Origin: Pleionea sp. CnH1-48
GTDB taxonomy: Bacteria > Pseudomonadota > Gammaproteobacteria > Enterobacterales > Kangiellaceae
Length of the DNA: 64,000 bases
Direction of reading: 5' to 3'
Assembly: GCF_024124665.1 (NCBI RefSeq)
Contig: NZ_JAMXSB010000018.1
Location: forward strand, 62,001 to 126,000
The notes under the pieces are model-generated. The model did no database searches, was not told where the DNA came from, and saw only the letters and a list, made by a program, of their open reading frames with translations. Within the stretch, counting starts at the first letter, position 1, and each line of letters starts with the position of its first letter. The position numbers were made by a program, and so were the translations under genes. This document shows, one piece after another, positions 54,315 to 63,772 of this stretch.

Positions 54315-55958
54315 TTAAGCTACCCAGCCTGCTGGGCGGTAAGCCGTTGGGTACTCTTGCATTCCTAATGCTCTATTAAGCCATACGGCATGAGGGGGTA
54401 ATTTAGCTTTTGCCATTTGTAGGCGCTGAATGATCTGTGGGTTGATCTGAAGTGGAGGGCGGTGAGCTCCATATTTGGTGTCATATTCTTTGTCGAGGAA
54501 GTTCATTCCATACAAAATACACTCGTAGCTCTCGTGGTTCCAGAGGCCTGCTGTGTCAACGGCTGCGCGCATATCTCCACCGCACAATGCGGCAGACTGA
54601 GCTGCCTGAGATTGTCCTGGGAAGTTTTGATCTTCAAAATCCGAAGGACTTGGTGGCTTGATGCGCCAGTACTCCAGTTTGGCTTTAAGGCGATCAGTAA
54701 TACGCTCTGGTTTCTGTACTTCTTTCCAGAATTCCGTATCGGTACGTCGTGTCATGCAGTAATGCATGTTAATGAAATCGAGAATTTCATAGAAGCGGTT
54801 AGAGAGGATTCGATTGTAGCGATGAGCCAGAAGTTCCATGTTGTTATTGTCGTAAGGAAAGTGTTCCGCCAGCATCACCACACCAAGGTCGCTTAAATAA
54901 AGACCTGTTGACTCCAGAGGCTCGATGAATCCTCCTGATAAGCCAATAGCGACACAGTTGCCTTCCCAGTTTTTATGGCGCCGCCCGACTTTGAAGTGAA
55001 CAAAGCGGCTATTGAGATCGTCGGTTCCTTCACCTTGATAAGCGCGCATTTCTTTTTCTGCATCTTCTTCGCTGATAAAGTGGCTGGAATGCACGTAGCC
55101 AACGGACCGTTGATTTTGCATAGGGATATCCCATATCCAGCCGTTAGAAAGTGCTGTCGCTGTAGTGTAAGGGCGCACCATGCCTGGGTAAAAGCGATCA
55201 TAAGGTATATGCATCGTCACTGCTCGATCACACAATAACCATTGTGAGCAGTCTTCAAATTCGACACCCAGTTTTTCTTCAATGAGTTTTGAACGAAACC
55301 CGGTGCAGTCTACAAATAGGTCTGCTTCAAGGCGATGTTCCTGATCGGTTCGAATCGCTGCAATATGCTGATTTTTGTCAGGGTTCATTTTAACGTCGGT
55401 CACATTGGCGAGTATATGTTTTACACCACGAGAAACCGAGAAGTCTCTTAGGTAGTCAGCAAATTTTTGGGCATTCATATGGTAGGCGTAACTCAAAGGT
55501 TCGCCCATATCCCATCGGGTTAACATTTGCGGTGCCAGCCCCATTTCACAAATGATAGGTTGAGTTGAGCAGGTTTCCATAAATGGAATTTTGCGGTCAC
55601 TGGCTAGCCACATTAAGCCTGAGCGATCAATGGGGAGAGTTCTTAGACGGCTGAAAGGGTGGTGATAAAAAGAGTTATCGTTATTTACCCAATTTACATA
55701 CTTAATAGATTGCTTAAAGGTTGCATCTGTTGCCCGCATAAACTTGAGTTCATTCAATCCGACCACTGAAAGTAGATGGCATATTGAAGGGATCGTGGCT
55801 TCCCCTACCGAGATGCGAGGAATATCTGGTGACTCGACAAGAGTGATTTCAACATTCTTCATTCGGCCTTGATAATTCAGGGCTCCATTTAAATAAGCCG
55901 CTGTCATCCAGCCTGCTGAGCCTCCTCCAACAATGAGAACTCTTTTTTTCGACGTCAT
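54315..55958 (-). CDS. Flavin-dependent tryptophan-halogenase-family enzyme
   Basis: This encodes 547 residues. The FAD-binding GGGSAGWMTA, the IPRISVGEATIPS block and the family motif WIWDIP are present. The catalytic Lys of PrnA (Lys79) aligns with Lys82 in ATFKQSIKYVNW, and the catalytic Glu lies in GFIEPLESTGLYL, so all key features of an active halogenase are kept. Such enzymes use FADH2, O2 and halide to make enzyme-bound hypohalous species. Substrate is unlikely to be free tryptophan, because family members beside TonB-dependent receptors have other, mostly unknown, substrates. No flavin reductase gene is nearby. AAGGAG supports ATG 55958. Confidence 0.93.
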   Translation of the reverse strand: MTSKKRVLIVGGGSAGWMTAAYLNGALNYQGRMKNVEITLVESPDIPRISVGEATIPSICHLLSVVGLNELKFMRATDATFKQSIKYVNWVNNDNSFYHHPFSRLRTLPIDRSGLMWLASDRKIPFMETCSTQPIICEMGLAPQMLTRWDMGEPLSYAYHMNAQKFADYLRDFSVSRGVKHILANVTDVKMNPDKNQHIAAIRTDQEHRLEADLFVDCTGFRSKLIEEKLGVEFEDCSQWLLCDRAVTMHIPYDRFYPGMVRPYTTATALSNGWIWDIPMQNQRSVGYVHSSHFISEEDAEKEMRAYQGEGTDDLNSRFVHFKVGRRHKNWEGNCVAIGLSGGFIEPLESTGLYLSDLGVVMLAEHFPYDNNNMELLAHRYNRILSNRFYEILDFINMHYCMTRRTDTEFWKEVQKPERITDRLKAKLEYWRIKPPSPSDFEDQNFPGQSQAAQSAALCGGDMRAAVDTAGLWNHESYECILYGMNFLDKEYDTKYGAHRPPLQINPQIIQRLQMAKAKLPPHAVWLNRALGMQEYPTAYRPAGWVA

Positions 55959-56065
55959 GGTTTTCTCCTTACGTCATGAACTTCGTTATGAAAGCTCATG
56001 ACTTACGGTCATTTTATTATTGTTAATTATGAGTCGTACTTTCTGGTTGTTTTTTTGCAGAGTGT

Positions 56066-56854
56066 CTATTCGTAGCCTAGCATCTTGCGTAATCCTGGAG
56101 CTGCGTAGTTAACCATCTGCTTTTGCATTTCTGGTAATTCGTTGGGTATATCAAATTTTTTGCCCGATAAATTTTCTCGCGCAGTACCACTTTGTTTGCG
56201 ATCAGATCCTGTGAGGATGCGCTGCTTCCAATCTTCGGGGAAAGTTTCAAATCCACACACTGATAACAAATCTTCAAAGTAATCTTGAGCAGCACCTTTA
56301 TCGATATTCTTTAAGTGATGAATCAAATCTTCATAGCGTACGAGGTGAGTATCTTGTCCTAACCATGCCACTGCGTTGTGGGTAAAGATTTCATGCATCG
56401 TTGGCGCTTTTTGATAGATACCAAAGATCATCATGTTTAATACTTGTTCAATGGTGACCTTGCCGTTTTTTAAATGTTCAAGCGAGCCCTGAAATGTATC
56501 CGACAGAAAAAATCGTGCACGTGCTAATACCCAGTCATAAGGATCGCGCACGACAACTATATGTTTGACCTTATGCAGCGCGATGGCTGAGTCATCCGAA
56601 AACAGCAAATGCCCCCAACTTAGCTTTGGCGCTGTTTTAGAAAACGCGTGTAAGTTTTGTTGAAGAATGGGAATTTGAATAAAGGCATTGTGGTATTGCT
56701 GATCAACGGGAACAAACATTCGAAAGATGTTTCGAATTAGGTGGGTTCCACACTTAGGAACAGAGTTAAGGAATACCGGGTGTTTTAAAGGGGTTTGTTC
56801 AAACTGTGTATTTAGCTCATTGAGATTATCAGGTTTAGCAAGGACTCTTGGCAT
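56066..56854 (-). CDS. Sulfotransferase-domain protein
   Basis: This encodes 262 residues. The PAPS-binding P-loop-like motif SVPKCGTHLIRNIFRM corresponds to the PKSGTHLL loop of bacterial sulfotransferases. WGHLLFSDD carries the likely catalytic His, and HIVVVRDPYDWVLARARF is the 3'-phosphate-binding block. RKQSGTARENLSG resembles the C-terminal nucleotide loop. It should transfer a sulfate group to a hydroxyl or amine, but the substrate is unknown. AGAGGAAG precedes the ATG. It lies between a TonB-dependent receptor and the halogenase gene, which is a notable pairing. Confidence 0.85.
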   Translation of the reverse strand: MPRVLAKPDNLNELNTQFEQTPLKHPVFLNSVPKCGTHLIRNIFRMFVPVDQQYHNAFIQIPILQQNLHAFSKTAPKLSWGHLLFSDDSAIALHKVKHIVVVRDPYDWVLARARFFLSDTFQGSLEHLKNGKVTIEQVLNMMIFGIYQKAPTMHEIFTHNAVAWLGQDTHLVRYEDLIHHLKNIDKGAAQDYFEDLLSVCGFETFPEDWKQRILTGSDRKQSGTARENLSGKKFDIPNELPEMQKQMVNYAAPGLRKMLGYE

Positions 56855-56947
56855 GACTTCCTCTTATTATTATAAGGGTTACTGCATCATTGTGAAGCAA
56901 GGTTCAATGTCTTTGATGGTATCAGTTTTTTGTTGGGATAAAAAATG

Positions 56948-56975
56948 AAAAAGCCGACAAATGTCGGCTTTTTCG
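56948..56975 (-). terminator. Terminator after the TonB-dependent receptor
   Basis: On the minus strand AAAAAGCCGACA and TGTCGGCTTTTT form the stem, followed by CATTTTTT. A second palindrome TTCTAAAAA/TTTTTAGAA (56981-57000) overlaps the receptor stop. Together they partly insulate the sulfotransferase gene. Confidence 0.8.
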
Positions 56976-56994
56976 AGAACTTCTAAAAAAGTTT

Positions 56995-59955
56995 TTAGAA
57001 GTCGTAGGTCAAGTTAAAGAACACTCGACGGCCTAATGGATCATACTGGCTGTAGAAAGCCGAATCACCAATTGTACTGACAGTCGGAGACTGAATAGTA
57101 CTAACCTGAGGTGGGCGTTCATCAAGTGCGTTTGCAACACCAAATACCGCACTTAAGCCTGAGTCAGGTACATCGTAACGGGCTGAAAAAGTATGATAAA
57201 GAGTCGCATCGTCTTCGATAACTAGACGGACAGTTTGGCCTCGATAAGTGGCTGTATCTCCATTCTCTGCTTCAACGTTAGAGACCTTACCGAAGAAATT
57301 CCCAGTCCAGAAATAAGACCAGTTATCTCGATCTAATTGGGCTCTCAATGTTGCAACGTGCTTAGGATCACCAAAACGACCATTGGTATCAATATTGTTA
57401 TCTTCAAACAGCGCACGAGAAGATTCTTTTTGGTATGTGTGCTTACTGGATAGTGTCAAAGATCCAATATCTAAGTCAGTGCGGTAAGTGATCGCTAAGT
57501 CATAGCCACGATTACGTTGACGAGAGATGTTAATGAAATCATCTCGAATTTCTACGATACGTTGATCGACTGGGTCACGATCAAAAAAGCCGCACACTGG
57601 ATCGCCTGTTGCGAAAAACTCTGAGGCATAGCATGCTGGAGGAATCAAAGCCCCTAACTGAGTGACTTCTTCTTCAATTTCAAAATTGAAGTAATCCAAT
57701 GAGACCTGCAAGTCAGCAAACTCCGGTTGCCATACAAAACCAATGGTTTCTGCAACGGAGGTTTCAGGTGACAGTCTACCTAAACCACCTCTTGAGACAA
57801 CTGTTGCAGAAATTGCACCACCAGTGTAGTCATCTGCGATACCATCAGCCGCACAGTTGTCTGCTGTTCGCTGTGAAATATCACCGTTAGCCAAGGCTGT
57901 ACCCCACCGGATACAAGGGTCTACTAGTCGCTGGCTTAAGAATGAGGTTTGGTCTGCCAGATAAAGTTCAAACAAGGCCGGAGAACGGAAAGATGTACCA
58001 CGAGACATACGTACATTAAAGCCATCAACAACTTCCCAAATGGCTCCGATTTTGAAGGTGTCGGCAGTTCCAGCAGTTTTAACATCGGTGTGTCGTGCTG
58101 ACACTTTCAACTCAAGTGCATTGATACCAGGTAAGTCATAGACAATGGGGATCTGTGCTTCAAAGAATAAAGCTTTGGTAGTGTCTTCACCTACAGTGAT
58201 ACCTGCGCTACTGGCACCCCAAATATTACCTCGTCGAGTTTCTTCCCCAGGAGTATCGCCAATTTCATCAACACGGTAGTGGAAACCACCGGCGAAGCCA
58301 ACGGGACCGGCGGGAACTTCAAATAACTCATCAATTGAGATACTGCCTTCCAGAGTTTGTTGGTCGTAGATAGTGACACCTGTATCTGTACCAAATAAGT
58401 AATTGCGCATTTCTGGCGAAATGTTACCGGCCAGGAACTGAGGGTCTAGCCAAGGAATATCTATACAGTCAACACCTCGTACTGAAGTGGTTGTTCCAAC
58501 ACAAGAGCCTGATGCGAAGTTTTGATCAACAATGGCATCGTTATAGATAATCGCTGTGGTGTATTCACCTTCAGAACGAGAAATCTGATACGACAGATCC
58601 CAATACCAATCGCCAACGTCGCCCGTTAAACCTGCGACTACGCGAGAGTAGTCAACACTGATGTTGGAGAAGCTGTGATCAGTAATCGGGGTTGGGCTGA
58701 GCCATTGAGAGCCTGTCCAGCCTGCGCTTAGCGGGTTACCGCCAAAGAAGTTTTCATTCAAGATGAAACCCCAGAACTGACGATAGCTGTTAGTATCTGT
58801 GGTGCGACGGTTAAGTAAGACTTCGGCATAACCTTGAATATCATCAGTAATGTCGTATTCACCTTGGGCGAAGATAGTCGCACGCTCTGATTCAGGAACT
58901 AAACTCTGTAAATCCTGGAATGGGTGGTCAGCGTTTGCTACCGAGTCAGAAGCACGGTCATAACTTACAGGGAACCAGCCTGGAGGGGTTACCATAAAGC
59001 CTGGATTATTCGGGTCAACTGCGAAGCCGGGAATATAGTTAGCTAGATCGCCGTCGTAATCATACTGTGCAATTGCACCTGTTGGTACGTTGCCACCAGC
59101 ACCTTGATAGTCATAAATCCACACATGACCCCACAACAGGTCACTACAGTGAGCGCTGCCAGTACGTGGATCAATTGGATCAGCACGTTGTCCGGTATTT
59201 GGATCAAAGATGTAGCGCTGACCACATGCGTAGTAGTCTCGATCACCTTGAGCCAGTTCTGCTTGACGGTTAAAGTCAGCGGTTACACGGAAAGAACCAC
59301 GTTCAAATGACTTACCGAAGGTTCCGCTCAGACGGGTATTCTCGCCACCTGTCTCTTCTGGAATTGAAGCGAACAAGTCGATAGTACCGCCGTCACCGGT
59401 TTTGGTGATGATATTAACAACACCTGCAACCGCATCAGAACCGTAAACCGAAGAAGCACCGTCTTTCAAAATTTCGATTCGATCAATAGCAGAAATCGGG
59501 AGTACGTTAAAATCGAAGGCTGATACACCACCACGGGTACCCGCTGGACCTGCTCGGCGACCATTAAGAAGTACCAGAGTTCTATTGGCACCTAGACCAC
59601 GTAACGAAAGAGTTTCGGCACCTGTTCCACCGTTTTGTACAAACGCAGTAGAAGAGGCAGCGGTAACTTGTGGCGAGCCAGCAGCAATCGTAGAGCGACG
59701 AAGTAATTCGCCCACACTTTCGATACCTTGCGATGCAGCTTCACTAGCCGAGATAATTTCAATAGGCTCTTCGCTATTAAAGCCATCACGACGGATACGT
59801 GAACCTACGATAATTACTTTTTCGGATTTTGCTTCGTCTTCGTTACTGTCGTCATTTTCCTGCGCAGAAATATTGAAAGCCGAAAGTGCTAGTACGCAAC
59901 TGACTGCGTGCGCAAGCGGCTTCATCTTCAGCTTATCTGTCTTTGGATTTTTCAT
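56995..59955 (-). CDS. TonB-dependent outer-membrane receptor
   Basis: This encodes 986 residues, large for the family. A signal peptide ends near NISAQ. A TonB-box-like EKVIIVGSRI is followed by the plug domain (about 50-180: LRGLGANRTLVLLNGRR, IDRIEILKDGASSVYGSDAVAGVVNIITK), then a 22-strand-type barrel ending in the terminal aromatic of RRVFFNLTYDF. Cys-containing extracellular loops (SAHCSD, GSCVG, DCIDIPW) may form disulfides. It should import a bulky or scarce molecule using TonB energy. A tryptophan-halogenase-family gene downstream is a recurring association. AGGAAA precedes the ATG. Confidence 0.96.
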   Translation of the reverse strand: MKNPKTDKLKMKPLAHAVSCVLALSAFNISAQENDDSNEDEAKSEKVIIVGSRIRRDGFNSEEPIEIISASEAASQGIESVGELLRRSTIAAGSPQVTAASSTAFVQNGGTGAETLSLRGLGANRTLVLLNGRRAGPAGTRGGVSAFDFNVLPISAIDRIEILKDGASSVYGSDAVAGVVNIITKTGDGGTIDLFASIPEETGGENTRLSGTFGKSFERGSFRVTADFNRQAELAQGDRDYYACGQRYIFDPNTGQRADPIDPRTGSAHCSDLLWGHVWIYDYQGAGGNVPTGAIAQYDYDGDLANYIPGFAVDPNNPGFMVTPPGWFPVSYDRASDSVANADHPFQDLQSLVPESERATIFAQGEYDITDDIQGYAEVLLNRRTTDTNSYRQFWGFILNENFFGGNPLSAGWTGSQWLSPTPITDHSFSNISVDYSRVVAGLTGDVGDWYWDLSYQISRSEGEYTTAIIYNDAIVDQNFASGSCVGTTTSVRGVDCIDIPWLDPQFLAGNISPEMRNYLFGTDTGVTIYDQQTLEGSISIDELFEVPAGPVGFAGGFHYRVDEIGDTPGEETRRGNIWGASSAGITVGEDTTKALFFEAQIPIVYDLPGINALELKVSARHTDVKTAGTADTFKIGAIWEVVDGFNVRMSRGTSFRSPALFELYLADQTSFLSQRLVDPCIRWGTALANGDISQRTADNCAADGIADDYTGGAISATVVSRGGLGRLSPETSVAETIGFVWQPEFADLQVSLDYFNFEIEEEVTQLGALIPPACYASEFFATGDPVCGFFDRDPVDQRIVEIRDDFINISRQRNRGYDLAITYRTDLDIGSLTLSSKHTYQKESSRALFEDNNIDTNGRFGDPKHVATLRAQLDRDNWSYFWTGNFFGKVSNVEAENGDTATYRGQTVRLVIEDDATLYHTFSARYDVPDSGLSAVFGVANALDERPPQVSTIQSPTVSTIGDSAFYSQYDPLGRRVFFNLTYDF

Positions 59956-60771
59956 AACAATGAAGTTTCCTATGCGGCAATTATTATTGACATTTATTAT
60001 TGAGTGTAAGTGTTAACAGCAAGTCGACGTCTTCTTCCGACTTTCTTCGCTCTGTCACTTTCTAATGAAATTGAGTTTGCATGAAAGAAAACGCTTTTTT
60101 GCCAGCTAGAAAACTACCTCAGAGGCCTTATGAATACAAGGAGGTACAGGTCTATTTATTATTGAATTCTTGCAATTTAAATGCTTTTGAGCGACAGGGA
60201 TGTTGCAGAAAAATCGATTTTTAAGCTGTATAGATAAAGTTTTGCGATACTTTAATGTTATTAATAATTTAGCGCGCACTTCTCACCTAAATGGTTCAAT
60301 ACAGCAAAAACAAAGTGGTGCAAAGCTGATAAAGCGTTAAAATTTTTTTTAACTAAGTAACTACTTTTTTGTTTTTATTATATTTTTTTAATTATCGCCT
60401 TTCTTTGTTGCGCTGCATTATTTATCCTTTGTGCAATTCGTTCTGCTTCTTGTTTGTGCGTAAGTCAGCGTATGATAAGTAGAGATTAGTCAGATATTTA
60501 TTTTGCTATTTTATGGGGATTTTTGCGCTTTCTGCACAGTGAATGTGAAATTGTAAATGAATGTGTTTTGTACTTTTAGGCTCAACTTTATTTTTCGATA
60601 AAAGTCTTATCTTTTGCGATAAAAAGAGACAAATAAACGTTAAGCGTTTTTAATCAATCGTTGGTAAATTTATGTTGTCTATACAAGAGTTTGGTCTGAC
60701 CAGATTCAGAAAGTTATAAGTAGCTGTGTTAATATAAGATTCTTATCTATTTTACTGTTTCAGGCCTTGAT
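59956..60771. other. Long AT-rich gap upstream of the receptor
   Basis: These 816 bases lie between divergent genes. The DNA is visibly more AT-rich than its neighbours, with T-runs such as 60342-60351. I found no open frame over 50 codons with a ribosome site, no strong hairpin and no repeat. It must hold the receptor and yqcC promoters. Confidence 0.45.
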
Positions 60772-61095
60772 ATGCCTTACTCCGAATTAGCCGAACTATT
60801 ATTAAAAATAGAAGCTGAATTACGCCGCTTAGATATGTGGGCGCAAACGGCTCCCAGTGAAGAAGCACTGGCGAGTAAACTACCTTTTTGTATTGATACG
60901 TTACCATTTGAACACTGGTTGCAATTTGTTATGTTGCCAAAGATGACTCATCTAGTGACATCGTCGGGCAAGTTGCCCGGTATTGCTGAAGTCTCGCCAG
61001 TGGCCGAAGTGGTTTATAAAGATGATCTGGCTCGAGTGGTTGAGCTAGTTCGTTTGTTGCGCCAATTTGATGAGTTATCGAAGCAATTGGTTTAA
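60772..61095 (+). CDS. yqcC: YqcC family protein
   Basis: This encodes 107 residues, all-helical, matching YqcC/DUF446. Features are AELLLKIEAELRRLDMW, ALASKLPFCIDTLPFEHWLQFVMLPKM and a C-terminal RLLRQFDELS. Its function is unknown; in many gammaproteobacteria it sits beside truC. Here it lies 64 bases before aidB on the same strand. Confidence 0.9.
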   Translation: MPYSELAELLLKIEAELRRLDMWAQTAPSEEALASKLPFCIDTLPFEHWLQFVMLPKMTHLVTSSGKLPGIAEVSPVAEVVYKDDLARVVELVRLLRQFDELSKQLV

Positions 61096-61159
61096 CGGGT
61101 ATAAGAAAAATAACGCAATCTTTTTTAATAAAGAATGTTATGCATTAAGGACGTTGTTA

Positions 61160-62845
61160 ATGACTGCATCCAAAGATAATCAAACGGCCAACATATATTT
61201 GAGCGACACTCATGAAGTGGTGAATCAGCCAACGCCGCTAGAAAACTATAATGCTTATAAAAGTGATGGAGTGTTAAAACACTGGGTGGCGACTTTTGAT
61301 GGCCAGTGGGCTAATGACGCGATCACTGATTACGGACAAAAAGTTGGGCACGAATTGTTAAAGGCGGGTTTTTTAGCAAATAAGCATAAACCAGAGTTTC
61401 ATTCTCATAATCGTTTTGGCCATCGCATTGACGAGATTGAATATCATCCTGCTTATCACCAGTTGATGCAGTCAGCCATCGAAGCGGGGCATCATTCGTT
61501 GCCTTGGTTACAGCCACAAAAGGGGGCACATGTAGCTCGAGCTGCCATTGCCTACTTACACACTCAAGCTGATCCTGGCAGTGGCTGTCCGTTGACGATG
61601 ACTTTTGCTTCTGTACCTGCGATAAAACATCAAGCCGATCTGGCAGAACAATGGCTGCCCAAAATACTGGCGCAGGAATACGATCCTCGTAATGTCCCAT
61701 TTTATGAGAAGCAAGGTGTTACTATCGGCATGGCCATGACCGAAAAGCAGGGCGGCTCTGACGTACGCGCCAACACCACAAAAGCTTATCCCATCAACGA
61801 AGCAGGGCCAGGCAAAGCCTATCAGTTAGTTGGACACAAATGGTTCTGTTCGGCTCCTATGTGTGATGCATTTTTGGTGCTTGCCTACAGCGAAGGCGGC
61901 TTATCCTGTTTCTTATTACCTCGATGGCGTCCCGATGGCAGCAAAAACGCCATGCATATTCAACGACTAAAAAATAAGATGGGTAATGTTTCGAATGCCT
62001 CTTCAGAAGTTGAGTTTCGTGGCGCTTTTGCCTGGATGTTAGGAGCCGAAGGCCGAGGTGTGCGAACCATCATCGAAATGGTCGCCATGACACGATTTGA
62101 TTGTATGGTGGGATCATCATCCATCATGGGATTAGCGGCAGCCCAGGCGTTGCATCATACTTCTGGTCGTAGTGCTTTTGGTCGTAACTTACACCAACAA
62201 CCATTAATGCAGAATGTTCTTGCTGATCTGGCCATTGAGTCGGAAGCTGCTTTAGCGATATCGATGAGGCTGGCTCATGCATTAGACCATCAACAGGATG
62301 AGCAACAGATGTTGCTTGCTCGAATTGGCTCTGCTGTTGGCAAGTACTGGATCTGCAAACGTGCCGCACAACACACTTACGAATGCATGGAATCCATCGG
62401 AGCCGTGGGATTGATTGAAGACAATGTACTGGCTCGACTTTATCGAGAAGCGCCCGTCAATGCGATCTGGGAAGGCTCTGGCAATATTCAGTGTCTTGAT
62501 GTATTGCGAGCCATGCAAAAAGAATCAGGTTCGATAGAGGCATTCATTGATGAAATAGAACAAGTCAAAGGTAGTGATAAAGAACTGGATAAACGTGTTG
62601 AGCAAATAAAAGCACAACTTAGTGCCCCATCACAATGGGAATTTACTGCTCGCAGTTTAGTGGAAAGCCTGGCACTTTGTTGGCAGAGTGCAACTTTGTT
62701 ACGTTGGGGAGATGATGATGTGGCGACCGCATTTTTGCAATCTCGAATTCATCGTCATGGTGGCTATCAATACGGCACTTTACCAAGTGGCATTGATTGC
62801 GCCGCCATTATTCAGCGAGCGCAACCAACGTTGGAGCTAGACTAA
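61160..62845 (+). CDS. aidB: AidB-like acyl-CoA dehydrogenase
   Basis: This encodes 561 residues from ATG 61160, where AAGGA lies 8 bases upstream; the open frame runs back to 61067, overlapping yqcC, which is not supported. It closely follows E. coli AidB (541 aa) in GMAMTEKQGGSDVRANTT, LVGHKWFCSAPMCDAFLVLA, FLLPRWRPDG and EAPVN-IWEGSGNIQCLDVLRAMQK. AidB is an FAD-binding acyl-CoA dehydrogenase homologue with a C-terminal DNA-binding domain, made in the adaptive response to alkylation. The adaptive regulator Ada is not in the window. Its 3' end overlaps the ATP-grasp gene by 4 bases. Confidence 0.93.
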   Translation: MTASKDNQTANIYLSDTHEVVNQPTPLENYNAYKSDGVLKHWVATFDGQWANDAITDYGQKVGHELLKAGFLANKHKPEFHSHNRFGHRIDEIEYHPAYHQLMQSAIEAGHHSLPWLQPQKGAHVARAAIAYLHTQADPGSGCPLTMTFASVPAIKHQADLAEQWLPKILAQEYDPRNVPFYEKQGVTIGMAMTEKQGGSDVRANTTKAYPINEAGPGKAYQLVGHKWFCSAPMCDAFLVLAYSEGGLSCFLLPRWRPDGSKNAMHIQRLKNKMGNVSNASSEVEFRGAFAWMLGAEGRGVRTIIEMVAMTRFDCMVGSSSIMGLAAAQALHHTSGRSAFGRNLHQQPLMQNVLADLAIESEAALAISMRLAHALDHQQDEQQMLLARIGSAVGKYWICKRAAQHTYECMESIGAVGLIEDNVLARLYREAPVNAIWEGSGNIQCLDVLRAMQKESGSIEAFIDEIEQVKGSDKELDKRVEQIKAQLSAPSQWEFTARSLVESLALCWQSATLLRWGDDDVATAFLQSRIHRHGGYQYGTLPSGIDCAAIIQRAQPTLELD

Positions 62846-63741
62846 GAAAAGTACTGAGCTTTAATCGCCTTGGCTAACTCAAAAGTAGCTGGGCGATGAA
62901 AGCGGAAGAACAGCTCTGGCTCAATTAACTCTAGCTCCATAATAGCAAGCTCGTTGTTGTTATCTCGTACCATATCCACACGACCATACAAAGGCTTGGG
63001 ATCACAAGCGGCTATGGCTTTTTCGGCAAACTCAATTTCTTCTGAAGTAGGAGAGTAGGGATACACCATTCCGCCATGATCGTCCTGCACACGGAAATCG
63101 CCAGCTTTTGCAATCTTTTGCACGGCATGAGTATAGCGGCCACCCATCACCATCAAAGATAACTCGCCTTGCTCGCAGATATTCTCCTGGAAAGGTTGCA
63201 GCATAAAATCTTCTGCGCGAATGAGCTCATCAAACTGCTGCTGAATGCTCGATACATTGTTTGAACTAATACGATAAGTATGTCGAGCCGCGCCAGAAAT
63301 CGTTGGTTTCAAAATTGCCTCAGTCCAACTTTTTTCATTCATCAACTGAGCAAGATCTGCTTCTTGATTTCGTTTTAGAATATGAGTATCCACCGTATTC
63401 ACACCACGCTCGATTAAATCCAGCAAATAGTGCTTATCCATATTCCAAAAAATTGTATCCCCCGCATTGATAAACTTTACCGTTTTACTGGTCGCTTCAA
63501 GCCAAGGTTTAAACTCATCAAACCGCTCAAAATAATCCCAGGTTGTACGGAAAATGGCAGCTTGTGTCGATGACCAATCGAAATCAGCATTTGACCAAGA
63601 TTTTCGAGCCACCTTTAACCCTTGTGACTCCAAAGCGTCCTTCAACATTTCATCTTCTAACAAAATTTGTAAGTTATACCAGTCTAAAGTCTCTGGTGAC
63701 TCATAGCGATCTTCGGTAAGAATAACGACATCGTATTGCAT
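62842..63741 (-). CDS. ATP-grasp ligase (DcsG/RimK-like)
   Basis: This 299-residue ATP-grasp protein has an N-terminal domain with a TTWDYFERFDEF segment. The nucleotide-binding block includes ILKPTISGAARHTYR and the phosphate-loop region GELSLMVMGG. C-terminal metal ligands lie in VDMVRDNNNELAIMELELIEPELFF. The pattern GDFRVQDDHGG is typical of the DcsG (O-ureidoserine cyclo-ligase)-like group. It would join a carboxylate to an amine with ATP; partner compounds are not predictable. It is convergent with aidB, overlapping by 4 bases. Confidence 0.85.
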   Translation of the reverse strand: MQYDVVILTEDRYESPETLDWYNLQILLEDEMLKDALESQGLKVARKSWSNADFDWSSTQAAIFRTTWDYFERFDEFKPWLEATSKTVKFINAGDTIFWNMDKHYLLDLIERGVNTVDTHILKRNQEADLAQLMNEKSWTEAILKPTISGAARHTYRISSNNVSSIQQQFDELIRAEDFMLQPFQENICEQGELSLMVMGGRYTHAVQKIAKAGDFRVQDDHGGMVYPYSPTSEEIEFAEKAIAACDPKPLYGRVDMVRDNNNELAIMELELIEPELFFRFHRPATFELAKAIKAQYFS

Positions 63742-63772
63742 GATCAGTGGAATCCTTAGTTTTTTTAATATT

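Noticed and set aside
54462-54896. 144-codon plus-strand frame
   Set aside because: Antisense to the halogenase gene, with no family match.
61067-61159. Upstream extension of aidB overlapping yqcC
   Set aside because: ATG 61160 has the ribosome site and matches AidB; the extension has no family support.
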